The position numbers and the translations under genes are program-made. A stretch of 7,827 bases of DNA from Burkholderiales bacterium (GTDB lineage Bacteria > Pseudomonadota > Gammaproteobacteria > Burkholderiales > Thiobacillaceae), in NCBI GenBank assembly GCA_005790965.1, contig SXTL01000086.1, positions 1-7,827 of the forward strand. The letters are read 5' to 3'. Positions 1 through 7,303 of the stretch are shown one piece after another. Within the stretch, counting starts at the first letter, position 1. Each line of letters starts with the position of its first letter. The notes beneath the pieces were generated by a model. That model did no database searches and was not told the DNA's origin. It worked only from the letters and a program-made list of their open reading frames with translations.

Positions 1-336
1 CAGGGGCAGGGCGATGTTGTCGGCGGCGCTCAGGCGCGGCACCAAGTGAAAACTCTGGAACACAAAACCGATCTGCCGCGAGCGCAGGCGGGCCTGTTCG
101 TCGTCGGACAGGGTGGTGACAGCGCGGCCGGCGAATTCATACGCACCCCGGTCGGGCCGGTCAAGCAGGCCGATCAGGTTCATGAGGGTGGATTTTCCAG
201 AACCCGAGGGCCCGGTGACGGCACAATATTCGCCGCGCCCAATGGTCAAGTTCAAGCCTTGCAAGGCGTGTACGGTGCTGTCACCCAGATGGAAGCTGCG
301 CTCGATGGCCGTGAGCTGAATCAGCGGGGTGGGCAT
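1..336 (-). CDS. ABC transporter ATP-binding protein, MacB/LolD type (N-terminal part, cut by left edge)
   Basis: This is the cytoplasmic ATPase of an ABC exporter of the MacB/LolD/FtsE class, which powers export or extraction of lipoproteins, peptides or drugs together with an FtsX-like permease and, in MacAB systems, a periplasmic adaptor. The 112 codons inside the window begin MPTPLIQLTAIERSF. They show the Walker A loop GPSGSGKST (residues 42-50) followed by LMNLIGLLDRP, the usual sequence in this class, and the Q-loop in FVFQSFHLVPRLSAADN (Gln at about 94). The signature motif, Walker B and H-loop lie beyond the edge. The ATG at 336-334 shares one base with the TGA of the upstream adaptor gene (TGATG). 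No Shine-Dalgarno sequence is visible before it, so translational coupling is likely. A permease gene would be expected just outside the window. Family assignment is firm; the substrate is unknown. Confidence 0.93.
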   Translation of the reverse strand, partial: MPTPLIQLTAIERSFHLGDSTVHALQGLNLTIGRGEYCAVTGPSGSGKSTLMNLIGLLDRPDRGAYEFAGRAVTTLSDDEQARLRSRQIGFVFQSFHLVPRLSAADNIALPL

Positions 337-1520
337 CAGGGCTGGGCTGGGCTGGGGGCAGCGGCATGGGCCAGGGCGCCGGCCTTGACGCCGTCCCGGT
401 CGAGCGAGGTAACCACCTGGTCGCCGGGCTTGAGCCCGGCCAGAACCTCGGCGTATTCCCAATTGGTCATTCCGGTGCGGATCGCGCGCGTTTCAAGGCG
501 GTGGGTCTGCGGGTTCAGGAGGATGACCTGGCGGCCTTCCTGAATGGCCGAGGCGGGAAGGCGCAGGACGGCGTCACGACGGTCGAGCAGGACTTCGACA
601 TCGGCGCTATAGCCGACCAGCAGTTTCTGGGCCTCGGCGGGGGCGTCGAAACCAATTTCAATCTCGACCGTGCGCGATTGCTTTTCGACGGCCAGAACAT
701 AGGGCGCCACGCGCCGCACGCGGCCTTTCAAGGTCACGCCGGGGAGGGCGTCAAAAGTGAGGCGGGCAGGTTGTCCGGGACGGATGCGCGGGGCGTCGAT
801 CTCGTCCATCGGGGCCTTGACATACAGACAACGGGTGTCGATGAGGTCGATAGCGGGCGGGGTGGAAATGCCGGGCGGCGAGGGGGTCGAATATTCGCCC
901 AGCTCGCCGACGATCTTCGCCACGATGCCGGCAAAGGGCGCTACGAGGGTGGTGCGGCCGTGTTCAGCTCGGGTGACGGCCAGCTTGGCCTCGGCCTGCG
1001 TGATGTCGGCGCGGGCGGTGAGGCAGGCCTTGCTGCGCGCCTCGGCCTCGGTGCGGGCGGCTTCTTCTTTGCTCTCGGAGACAAAGCCCTGGGCCCGCAG
1101 GCGGGTTTGCCGCTGGGCTTCGCGTTCGGCATTTCCGGCCTGCGCGCAGACCTCGTCCATGCGCCGCCGGGCGAGTTCAACCTGGGTGTTGGCTAGCGTG
1201 GTTTGGGCGGTCTGGTCGTCGTTCCAGAGCCGTAACAGGGGCTGACCGGCCGTGACGCTGTCGCCTTCCTTGACGCCGAGCCAGACGATACGGCCCCCGG
1301 CCAGGGTAGAAAGGCGGGTGCGACGACAGGCCTCAACGCTGCCGGCGCGGGTGTTTGAGACCGTGGCTTCGACCGGGCCGAGGCTGACCGTGTGGACCGT
1401 GACGGCGATAGGCTCCGGGCGGGTCTGCCACCAAATGCCGGCGGCGCCCAGGGCGAGCAGCGTTACGGTGATAAGTGGGGTGCGCCCGCGTTTGATCCAG
1501 GTTTTGCTTGTGGTCGTCAT
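336..1520 (-). CDS. HlyD/MacA-type periplasmic adaptor subunit (membrane fusion protein)
   Basis: This is the periplasmic adaptor of a tripartite efflux or ABC export system, linking the inner-membrane transporter to an outer-membrane channel. The 394-residue protein has a basic N-terminus (KTWIKRGR) and one membrane anchor at about 15-32 (TPLITVTLLALGAAGIWW). A first half-lipoyl domain lies at about 72-100 (GGRIVWLGVKEGDSVTAGQPL). An Ala/Glu/Arg-rich helical hairpin typical of the adaptor coiled coil spans about 102-187, and the second lipoyl half at about 191-210 includes APFAGIVAKI. Beta-barrel and membrane-proximal domains follow, including LKPGDQVV near 363-370. The ATG at 1520 was chosen because it starts just before the anchor. 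A TTG at 1583 is in frame but would overlap the upstream gene and add an unlikely leader. The ribosome site is weak. The gene follows the amidohydrolase after 38 bases and overlaps the ATPase start, so it pairs with that ATPase in a MacAB-like module. The substrate cannot be inferred. Confidence 0.9.
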   Translation of the reverse strand: MTTTSKTWIKRGRTPLITVTLLALGAAGIWWQTRPEPIAVTVHTVSLGPVEATVSNTRAGSVEACRRTRLSTLAGGRIVWLGVKEGDSVTAGQPLLRLWNDDQTAQTTLANTQVELARRRMDEVCAQAGNAEREAQRQTRLRAQGFVSESKEEAARTEAEARSKACLTARADITQAEAKLAVTRAEHGRTTLVAPFAGIVAKIVGELGEYSTPSPPGISTPPAIDLIDTRCLYVKAPMDEIDAPRIRPGQPARLTFDALPGVTLKGRVRRVAPYVLAVEKQSRTVEIEIGFDAPAEAQKLLVGYSADVEVLLDRRDAVLRLPASAIQEGRQVILLNPQTHRLETRAIRTGMTNWEYAEVLAGLKPGDQVVTSLDRDGVKAGALAHAAAPSPAQP

Positions 1521-1558
1521 TATGGGGAATGGGTGCGATTTTTGTGCCGGGATTGGCT

Positions 1559-2908
1559 CTAGCGATGCGGACGCACGCCCCAAAAGGCCATGGGACGGCC
1601 AGCGGGTTTGCCCATCAAGGTGTCGTCACGCATGACAACGCGGCCGCGAATGAGGGTGGCGATGGGCCAACCATGAACGGTCATGCCGTCATACGGTGTC
1701 CAGTTGGCGCGGCTGGCAATCCAGCGATTTTCGATGCGCCGCTCGGCTTGCAGATCGACCACGCTGAAATCGGCGTCATAGCCCAGCGCAATGCGGCCTT
1801 TGCCGGCAATGCCGAAGATGCGGGCTTGCCCGGCACTGGTGAGATCGACCAGCCGTTCCAGACTAAGCCGCCCCTGGTGAACATGTTCGAGCATGATGGG
1901 TAAGAGGGTCTGCACGCCGGTCATGCCGCTGGGCGACTGGGGGTAGGGCTGGGCCTTTTCCTCGAGGGTATGCGGGGCGTGGTCGCTGCCGAGGACATCG
2001 ACGGTGCCGTCGCGCACGCCTTCCCACAGCGCGGCTTGGTGGGCGGCGTCGCGCACCGGCGGGTTCATCTGCGCCAGGGTGCCGAGCCGTTCGTAACACT
2101 CCGGCGCGCTTAAGGTCAGGTGATGCGGCAGGGCCTCGACCGTGACGCGCTGTTTGTGGCCGGCCAGAAAGCGCATTTCTTCGGCGCTGCTAATGTGCAG
2201 AATATGCAGCAGGCGGCCGGTTTTTTGACCGAGCGCGACGATGCGGCGGGTGGCCTTGAGCGCACTTTCGACATCACGCCAGACGGGGTGGTCGCGCACC
2301 GCGCCGGAGCTCTGGGCAATTTCCTTGCGTTCCTTGAGGCGGGCCTCGTCTTCGGCATGGATGGCGACACGACGCTGGCCACTGCGCAGGATGCGTTCTA
2401 GCACCCCATCGTCGTCGGCGAGCAGGTCACCGAAGGAACTGCCCATGAAGACCTTGACGCCTGAACAGCCGGGCAGGTTTTCCAGTTCGGCCAGATGTTC
2501 AGCGTTGACGGCCGAACCGCCTATGTAAAAGGCGTGTTCGCACCACGCGCTGTGCGCCGCCGAGGCTAGTTTGGCGTTGAGATCGGCCGCCGTCAGGGTA
2601 AGCGGATTGGTGTTGGGCATTTCGAACACACCGGTGACGCCGCCCAGCACCGCACCACGGGTGCCCGATTCGATGTCTTCCTTGTGCGTGAGCCCCGGTT
2701 CGCGGAAATGCACTTGGCTGTCGATGACGCCGGGCAGAATGTGCAAACCACGCGCGTCAAAGGTCTCGGCTGCGGTCCAGGCGCGTAGATCCCCCAAGCC
2801 GACGATCTTGCCATCACGACAGGCGATGTCGATGCCCTCGCGGCCATTGGGCGTCATTGCCGTCCCGCCTTGGATCAGGAGGTCAGCGCGGCGTTCGGGT
2901 GCGGTCAT
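1559..2908 (-). CDS. Dihydroorotase-family amidohydrolase (PyrC-like)
   Basis: This cyclic amidohydrolase is closest to the dihydroorotase/allantoinase/hydantoinase group. A true dihydroorotase closes carbamoyl-aspartate to dihydroorotate in pyrimidine synthesis. The 449-residue length suits the family. Motifs in order are LPGVIDSQVHFREPG (58-72), FEMPNTNP (95-102), GVKVFMGSS with Lys152 as the likely carboxylated metal-bridging lysine, AIHAED (His184), LHILHISSAEE (His235/His238), VEALPHHLTL, AQMNPPVRD and the catalytic-Asp motif GSDHAPH (Asp309). The C-terminus carries TSAGQARIFGIAGKGRIALGYDAD split across 357-380. The first metal motif is Q-V-H (65-67) rather than the usual H-x-H. Start support is good: AAGGA lies 6 bases before the ATG. 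It leads the minus-strand unit with the adaptor and ABC ATPase. From memory it resembles a proteobacterial subgroup annotated simply as dihydroorotase. Whether it serves pyrimidine synthesis or another cyclic amide or imide is uncertain. Confidence 0.9.
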   Translation of the reverse strand: MTAPERRADLLIQGGTAMTPNGREGIDIACRDGKIVGLGDLRAWTAAETFDARGLHILPGVIDSQVHFREPGLTHKEDIESGTRGAVLGGVTGVFEMPNTNPLTLTAADLNAKLASAAHSAWCEHAFYIGGSAVNAEHLAELENLPGCSGVKVFMGSSFGDLLADDDGVLERILRSGQRRVAIHAEDEARLKERKEIAQSSGAVRDHPVWRDVESALKATRRIVALGQKTGRLLHILHISSAEEMRFLAGHKQRVTVEALPHHLTLSAPECYERLGTLAQMNPPVRDAAHQAALWEGVRDGTVDVLGSDHAPHTLEEKAQPYPQSPSGMTGVQTLLPIMLEHVHQGRLSLERLVDLTSAGQARIFGIAGKGRIALGYDADFSVVDLQAERRIENRWIASRANWTPYDGMTVHGWPIATLIRGRVVMRDDTLMGKPAGRPMAFWGVRPHR

Positions 2909-3033
2909 GAGGCGTCCTTGTGGTGGAGAAGATGGGCGGCGCAGAGTGCGGGTCTATTTTATGCTGGTTTACGCAAAAAAGATCGCGCCGTGGGCTGCGC
3001 TCCTAGCCGCACCGCGTTGTTAGAATCAGGTTC
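2909..3033. promoter_or_regulatory. Divergent intergenic region with probable promoters for both flanking genes
   Basis: This 125-base gap between the amidohydrolase (minus) and the methyltransferase (plus) must hold the start signals for both unless the genes are read from elsewhere. An AT-rich island at about 2954-2982 stands out from the GC-rich surroundings. On the minus strand it contains TAAAAT (2956-2961), a possible -10 box about 48 bases before the amidohydrolase start, but no good -35 box at 16-18 bases. On the plus strand TAGAAT (3021-3026) resembles a -10 box but sits only 8 bases from the methyltransferase ATG and also lacks a clear -35. No convincing operator or riboswitch was seen. 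The promoter positions are tentative. Confidence 0.3.
2915..2919 (-). promoter_or_regulatory. Ribosome binding site of the dihydroorotase-family gene
   Basis: On the minus strand AAGGA lies 6 bases upstream of the ATG at 2908-2906. It is the clearest Shine-Dalgarno match in the left-hand unit and supports this start. Confidence 0.65.
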
Positions 3034-3861
3034 ATGAAAATTCCCGAGATTCGCCCCGACCAATCCGTCGAACTCCTGCAGGCCCTGCATATCCTGACCC
3101 GTGATGGCAAGCTCAATCAGGATAGCCGCCGCAAGCTGAAGCAGGTTTATCACTTGTACAACTTCATCGCACCGCTACTGACCGAGGTCATGGCGCGGCG
3201 CGGCGATCTGACGCTGGTCGATCATGGCGCCGGTAAATCTTACCTTGGCTTCATCCTTTACGATCTGTATCTGCGGGCTCAGGCGACTGGGTATGTTTTT
3301 GGCATTGAGACGCGGCCCGAATTGATTCGCAATGCGGAAGACTTGGCCAAGCGCGCCGGTTTTGCGCGAATGCAGTTTTTGAACCTCAGCGTCGAGGCTT
3401 CAATTTCTGCCGCAGAACTACCGGCGACGGTTGATATCGTTACCGCGCTGCATGCCTGCAACACGGCGACCGATGACGCGATTCGCTTTGCGCTGGCCAA
3501 GGAGGCGCAACACATTGTCTTGGTGCCGTGCTGCCAGGCCGAGGTGGCTGCGGCATTGCGGCAGAACAAGGCGACGGCTCTGGCGGCAAGTGCTCTGGCC
3601 GAGCTGTGGCGTCACCCGATCCACACGCGCGAATTTGGCAGTGTGGTCACTAATGTATTGCGTTGCCTGCAACTTCAGGCCCACGGCTATCAGGTGACAG
3701 TGACGGAACTGATTGGCTGGGAGCATTCGCTGAAAAACGAGCTCATCATCGCCAGCCGCACCGGGCAGCGCCGTGGGGATGCGCGGCAGCGGCTGGAAGC
3801 GATGCTCGAGGCGCTGCATCTGCAGGACTTGCGGCCGCGTTTTTTGGGTACTGACGCTTAG
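3034..3861 (+). CDS. Class I SAM-dependent methyltransferase, Methyltransf_32-like
   Basis: This is a predicted cytoplasmic S-adenosylmethionine-dependent methyltransferase of 275 residues. An N-terminal helical segment (about 1-55, with RRKLKQVYHLYNFIAPLL) precedes the Rossmann-type domain. SAM motif I is VDHGAGKSYLGFIL (62-75), with an acidic residue ending strand 2 in FGIETRPELI (Glu92). Motif IV-like sequence is DIVTALHACNTATDDAI (134-150), then VLVPCCQAE (162-170). A late GWEHSLKNELIIAS (228-241) corresponds to the EHTxKN-type segment of this family. The pattern recalls PF13679 proteins related to eukaryotic METTL25 and GSTCD, some of which act on RNA. The target here is unknown. The start ATG has only a weak CAGG close upstream. 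The gene is alone on its strand and ends with TAG three bases before the convergent end of prpE. The fold is a confident call; the substrate is not. Confidence 0.85.
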   Translation: MKIPEIRPDQSVELLQALHILTRDGKLNQDSRRKLKQVYHLYNFIAPLLTEVMARRGDLTLVDHGAGKSYLGFILYDLYLRAQATGYVFGIETRPELIRNAEDLAKRAGFARMQFLNLSVEASISAAELPATVDIVTALHACNTATDDAIRFALAKEAQHIVLVPCCQAEVAAALRQNKATALAASALAELWRHPIHTREFGSVVTNVLRCLQLQAHGYQVTVTELIGWEHSLKNELIIASRTGQRRGDARQRLEAMLEALHLQDLRPRFLGTDA

Positions 3862-3864
3862 CGC

Positions 3865-5754
3865 TTAAGCGATAAACCCACGGCCGCGCAGCTTTTCAGC
3901 AATTTCCGGAATCACTGCCGTGTCGTCGATGGTGGAAGGTACGGTGTATTCCTTGCCATTGACCAGCCGGCTCAGGGTATTGCGCAGGGTCTTGCCCGAC
4001 CGTGTCTTGGGTAAACGGGCCACGACGACGGTGTCCTTGTAGCAGGTGATGGCGCCGATCTGGTCGCGAATCAGAGCAACGAGTTGCTTTTGCACCTCGT
4101 CCTCGCTGAGTGTCACGCCCCCCTTCAGGACGACCAGGCCCATTGGCACTTGGCCTTTGAGATCATCCGCGCGGGCGATGACCGCACATTCCGCCACGGC
4201 GGCGTGGTTGGCGATAACCTCTTCGATCTCGCCGGTGGACAGGCGATGGCCGGCGACATTGATCACATCGTCGACCCGGCCCATGACGAACACATAGCCA
4301 TCGGCATCGATATAGCCGCCATCGCCGCTGGCGTAATAGCCGGGGAAGAAGTTGAGATAACTCTGACTAAAACGCCTGTCATCGCCCCAGATGCGATTGA
4401 GACAGGCCGGCGGCAGCGGTAGTTTGAGGGTGATGTAGCCTTGACTGCCACGCGGCACCGGCTGGCCGTTGTCATCGAGAATTTGCACATTAAAACCCGG
4501 CGTCGGCACGGTCGAGGAACCCAGCTTGACGGGCATCGGTTCGATGCCGCGCGGGTTGGCGGTGATGGCCCAGCCCGTTTCGGTTTGCCACCAATGATCA
4601 ATGACGGGCTTGGCGCTGGTTTGCATCAGCCATTCTTGGGTCGGTGGGTCAAGGCGCTCGCCGGCCGAAAAAATCGTTTTCAGGGCGTCAAGCGAATATT
4701 GGTGCATGAGCGCGCCGGTTGGGTCTTCCTTCTTGATGGCGCGGAAGGCCGTCGGTGCGGTGAACAGCGATTTCACGCCATATTCGGCGCAGACCCGCCA
4801 GAGTGCCCCGGCGTCCGGGGTCAGCACTGGTTTGCCCTCATACACAACGGTCGTGCAACCTTGCAGCAACGGACCGTAGACGATGTAGGAATGGCCAACC
4901 ACCCAGCCGACATCGGAACTGGCGAAGAACACCTCACCGGGGGCGGTGTCGTAGATGGCTGACATGCTGTATTTGAGGGCCACGGCATGGCCTCCGTTTT
5001 CGCGTACTACGCCTTTGGGTTTGCCGGTGGTGCCGGAGGTCTAGAGGATATAAAGCGGATCGGCGCCGCTGACCGGCGTACAGCCGACCGGCTCGGCGGC
5101 GGCGAGCAAGGTTGTCCAGTCGTGGTCGCGGCCAGCGATGAGGGTGGCGGGCAGGGCTGGCCGCTGAAAGATGACGCAGCCTTGGGGTGCGTGCTGGGCT
5201 AGTTCCAGAGCGCGGTCGAGGAGGGGTTTGTATTCGATGCGGCGAGTGACCTCGATGCCGCATGAGGCCGACAGGATGAGCTTGGGCGTTGCATCATCAA
5301 TGCGCAGGGCCAGTTCGGGGGCGGCAAAACCACCAAACACGACCGAATGGATGGCGCCCAGACGCGCCACGGCAAGCATGGCGATGACGGCCTCGGGGAT
5401 CATGGGCATGTAGATAATGACGCGGTCGCCTTTGACCACGCCGAGCTGGGCCAACATCCCGGCCGTCCGCGCCACTGCGTCGGTCAGTTCGGCATAGGTG
5501 TAACGCGCCTTGCTGCCGGTGACTGGTGAGTCGTAGATCAGTGCCGTCTGGGCGCCGCGCCCGGTCTCGACATGATGGTCGAGTGCCATGTAGGCCGTAT
5601 TCATCTGGCCATCGGCAAACCAGTAGCCGATGCCCTGGGCGTCGGTTTTGAGGATCTGCTCGGGAAATTTGAACCATGGCAATTGTTTGGCCTGGTCGCG
5701 CCAAAAACCCTCGGGGTCGTGCATCGAACGGTCAAACTCGGTTTGGTAGCGCAT
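3865..5754 (-). pseudogene. prpE: Propionyl-CoA synthetase PrpE, full length but interrupted by an in-frame TAG
   Basis: This AMP-forming acyl-CoA synthetase would convert propionate, ATP and CoA to propionyl-CoA, the entry step of the 2-methylcitrate cycle. The single frame spans 629 codons plus TAA, close to the usual PrpE length of about 628. Visible landmarks are the N-terminal acetyl-CoA-synthetase-type start (FDRSMHDPEGFWRDQA), YMPMIPEAVIAMLA and IHSVVFGGFA. The AMP-binding P-loop TSGTTGKPKG is at 239-248, followed by GWVVGHSYIVYGPLL and DHWWQTETGW (386-395). Further on come CLNRIWGDDRRF (PrpE-like rather than Acs-like), SGDGGY, GRVDDVINVAGHRLSTGEIEE in pieces, and PKTRSGK with catalytic and acetylatable Lys588. 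Codon 238 is TAG (5043-5041) where family members have Tyr in ILYTSGTTG. The product would stop at 237 residues, without the P-loop. A GTG at 4983 could restart a 372-residue C-terminal piece, but alone it lacks the P-loop. The start at 5754 has GGAG 6 bases upstream, and prpD ends 33 bases before it. Identity is firm; whether the gene is dead, mis-sequenced or read through is open. Confidence 0.88.
5041..5043 (-). other. In-frame amber codon inside prpE
   Basis: On the minus strand the reading is CTC TAG ACC TCC, so TAG stands between Leu237 and Thr239 of PrpE. A single base change from TAC or TAT (Tyr) accounts for it. The frame is unbroken on both sides. Confidence 0.9.
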
Positions 5755-5760
5755 GATCGT

Positions 5761-5764
5761 CTCC
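5761..5764 (-). promoter_or_regulatory. Ribosome binding site of prpE
   Basis: On the minus strand GGAG lies 6 bases upstream of the ATG at 5754-5752, within the 33-base gap after prpD. It supports the chosen prpE start and independent initiation inside the operon. Confidence 0.6.
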
Positions 5765-5787
5765 GGGGCGTTGGCTAGGGCGGTGGG

Positions 5788-7275
5788 CTAATTAATGCAA
5801 AACAGGTCCATGAAGCGGTGTACCGGCGTGGCCTCAAGCTGGGTTTGATCCAGGCATAAGGTCATGATGGTCTGACAGTGCTGCTCGGGGAAGCGGGTGC
5901 GCAGGTTGGCAAGGAACTTTTGTTCCAGCACCGGGATGCCCTCGGCGCGGCGCCGCCGGTGGCCGATTGGGTATTCGACGGCGATTTTTTCGGTGCAACT
6001 GCCATCCTTGAAGAACACCTGAATGGCGTTGGCGATCGAGCGCTTGTCGGGTTCCAGATAGTCGAGGCTGTATTGCGGGTCCTCGACGATCTCCATCGTG
6101 TCGCGCAGTTTGTCGATCATCGGGTGGGCGGCGTGGAAGGCGTCTTCGTAGTGCTCGGCAACCAGATTGCCGGTGATGAGCGGCACGGCGATGATGTATT
6201 GCAGGCAATGGTCACGGTCGGCGCTATTGGCTAGCGGCCCGACCTTGGAGATGATGCGGATGGCGGATTCGTGCGTTGTAACCACAATACGCTCGATCTC
6301 GTCCAGACGATCCTTGACTTGTGGGTGCAGGCGCACGGCCGCCTCGCAGGCAGTTTGCGAGTGGAACTCGGCCGGGAACGAAATCTTGAACAGGATTTGC
6401 TCCATCACATAACTGCCATAAGGCTGGGCCAGCTTGAAACTGCGCTGCGCGGCAGGTTTGATCTGCTGATCTTTATTGGTTTTGGTAAACAGCACATCGT
6501 AAAAACCCCACTGTGGCGCTGTCAGCACGCCGGGAATTCCCATCTCGCCTGCCATCGTCATCATCGCCAGACGCACGGCGCGCGAGGTGGCATCGCCCGC
6601 TGCCCAGGATTTACGCGAACCGGCGTTGGGCGCGTGGCGGTAAGTGCGCAGGGCCTGACCGTCAACAAAGGCCTGTGACAGGGCGTCGATGACCTGGGCC
6701 TCGGTGCCACCGAGGAGGCGGGTTACAACTGCGACTGAGGCGATCTTGACCAGAATCACATGGTCGAGACCCACCCGGTTGAAACTATTCTCCAGGGCCA
6801 GCACGCCCTGGATCTAGTGGGCCTGGATCATGGCGGTCAGTACAGTGCGGATCGGCAGCGGGGCTTCACCCGCGGCGACCCGGCATCGCGACAGGTAGTC
6901 GGCCACGGCCAGGATGCCGCCCAGATTGTCGGAGGGGTGGCCCCATTCGGCGGCCAGCCAGGTGTCGTTGTAATCCAGCCAGCGCACCATGGCGCCGATG
7001 TCCCAAGCCGCCTTGACCGGGTCGAGTTCGTGCGAGGTACCCGGCACGCGGGCGCCATGCCGGACCGTGGTGCCCGGCACGATCGGACCGAGATGTTTGG
7101 TGCATTCGGGAAAGCGCAGCGCCAGGAGGCCGCAGCCAAGGGTGTCGATCAGACAACTGCGCGCGGTGTCGTACGCTTCCTGTGAGGGGAGGTCGGGGTT
7201 GCACACATAACGGGCGATATCGACCAGCACTTGATCGGGGGCTGGGCGATTGTTGAGGTCTACATTGGTACTCAT
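5788..7275 (-). pseudogene. prpD: 2-methylcitrate dehydratase PrpD, full length but interrupted by an in-frame TAG
   Basis: PrpD dehydrates 2-methylcitrate to 2-methyl-cis-aconitate in the cytosolic methylcitrate cycle without an iron-sulfur cluster. The frame spans 495 codons plus TAG; the E. coli protein is about 483 residues. Recognisable PrpD blocks include CLIDTLGCGLLALRFPEC (41-58) and the conserved DYNDTWLAAEWGHPSDNLGG (101-120). After the interruption come LENSFNRVGLDHVILVK, RKSWAAGDATSRAVRLA (221-237), PQWGFYDVLF and the C-terminal FMDLFCIN. Codon 154 is TAG (6816-6814) in AMIQAH-stop-IQGVLALEN; family members usually have Glu there (AHEIQG). Termination would leave 153 residues. A GTG at 6804 could begin the 338-residue remainder, but splitting the fold should inactivate it. 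The ATG at 7275 has only an AAAGA-like purine stretch upstream. The gene lies 28 bases after prpC and 33 before prpE, consistent with one operon. Identity is firm; activity is doubtful if the sequence is right. Confidence 0.88.
6814..6816 (-). other. In-frame amber codon inside prpD
   Basis: On the minus strand the reading is GCC CAC TAG ATC CAG, with TAG as codon 154. One base change from GAG (Glu, the usual residue) would create it. The reading frame continues with clear PrpD homology on both sides. Confidence 0.9.
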
Positions 7276-7303
7276 GGGGTTCTTTCGGGGTGGCGTTGCT
7301 GAT

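Noticed and set aside
340..358. Short tandem GGGCT repeats
   Set aside because: They encode the Pro/Ala-rich C-terminal tail of the adaptor; three short copies in a GC-rich tail are not a meaningful repeat element.
366..1196. Long plus-strand open frame of 276 codons, Gly-rich
   Set aside because: It lies entirely antisense to the well-supported adaptor gene, has low-complexity Gly/Ala/Asp-rich composition and no recognisable domain; it is a GC-driven shadow frame.
1521..1583. Upstream TTG start at 1583 for the adaptor gene (415 residues)
   Set aside because: It would overlap the amidohydrolase end by 25 bases and add a non-signal leader before the membrane anchor; the ATG at 1520 fits the family better.
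3865..4983. A separate 372-residue enzyme starting at GTG 4983
   Set aside because: It is in the same frame as, and continuous in homology with, the upstream 237 codons; it is the C-terminal piece of prpE after the internal TAG and lacks its own ribosome site and P-loop.
3865..5754. Acetyl-CoA synthetase (Acs) as the identity of the interrupted synthetase
   Set aside because: The length of about 629 codons, the CLNRIWGDDRRF segment and the location next to prpD and prpC fit PrpE better than Acs.
5041..6816. TAG reassigned genome-wide to a sense amino acid, or pyrrolysine
   Set aside because: Expected residues at the two sites differ (Tyr and Glu), three genes in the window end at TAG at the expected length, and neither enzyme family is known to use pyrrolysine. 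The CTAGA context also occurs at the natural amidohydrolase stop, so it does not mark recoding.
6866..7204. Overlapping minus-strand frames of about 100 codons within prpD
   Set aside because: They are alternate frames rich in Arg, Pro and Ala that overlap clear PrpD homology; shadows only.
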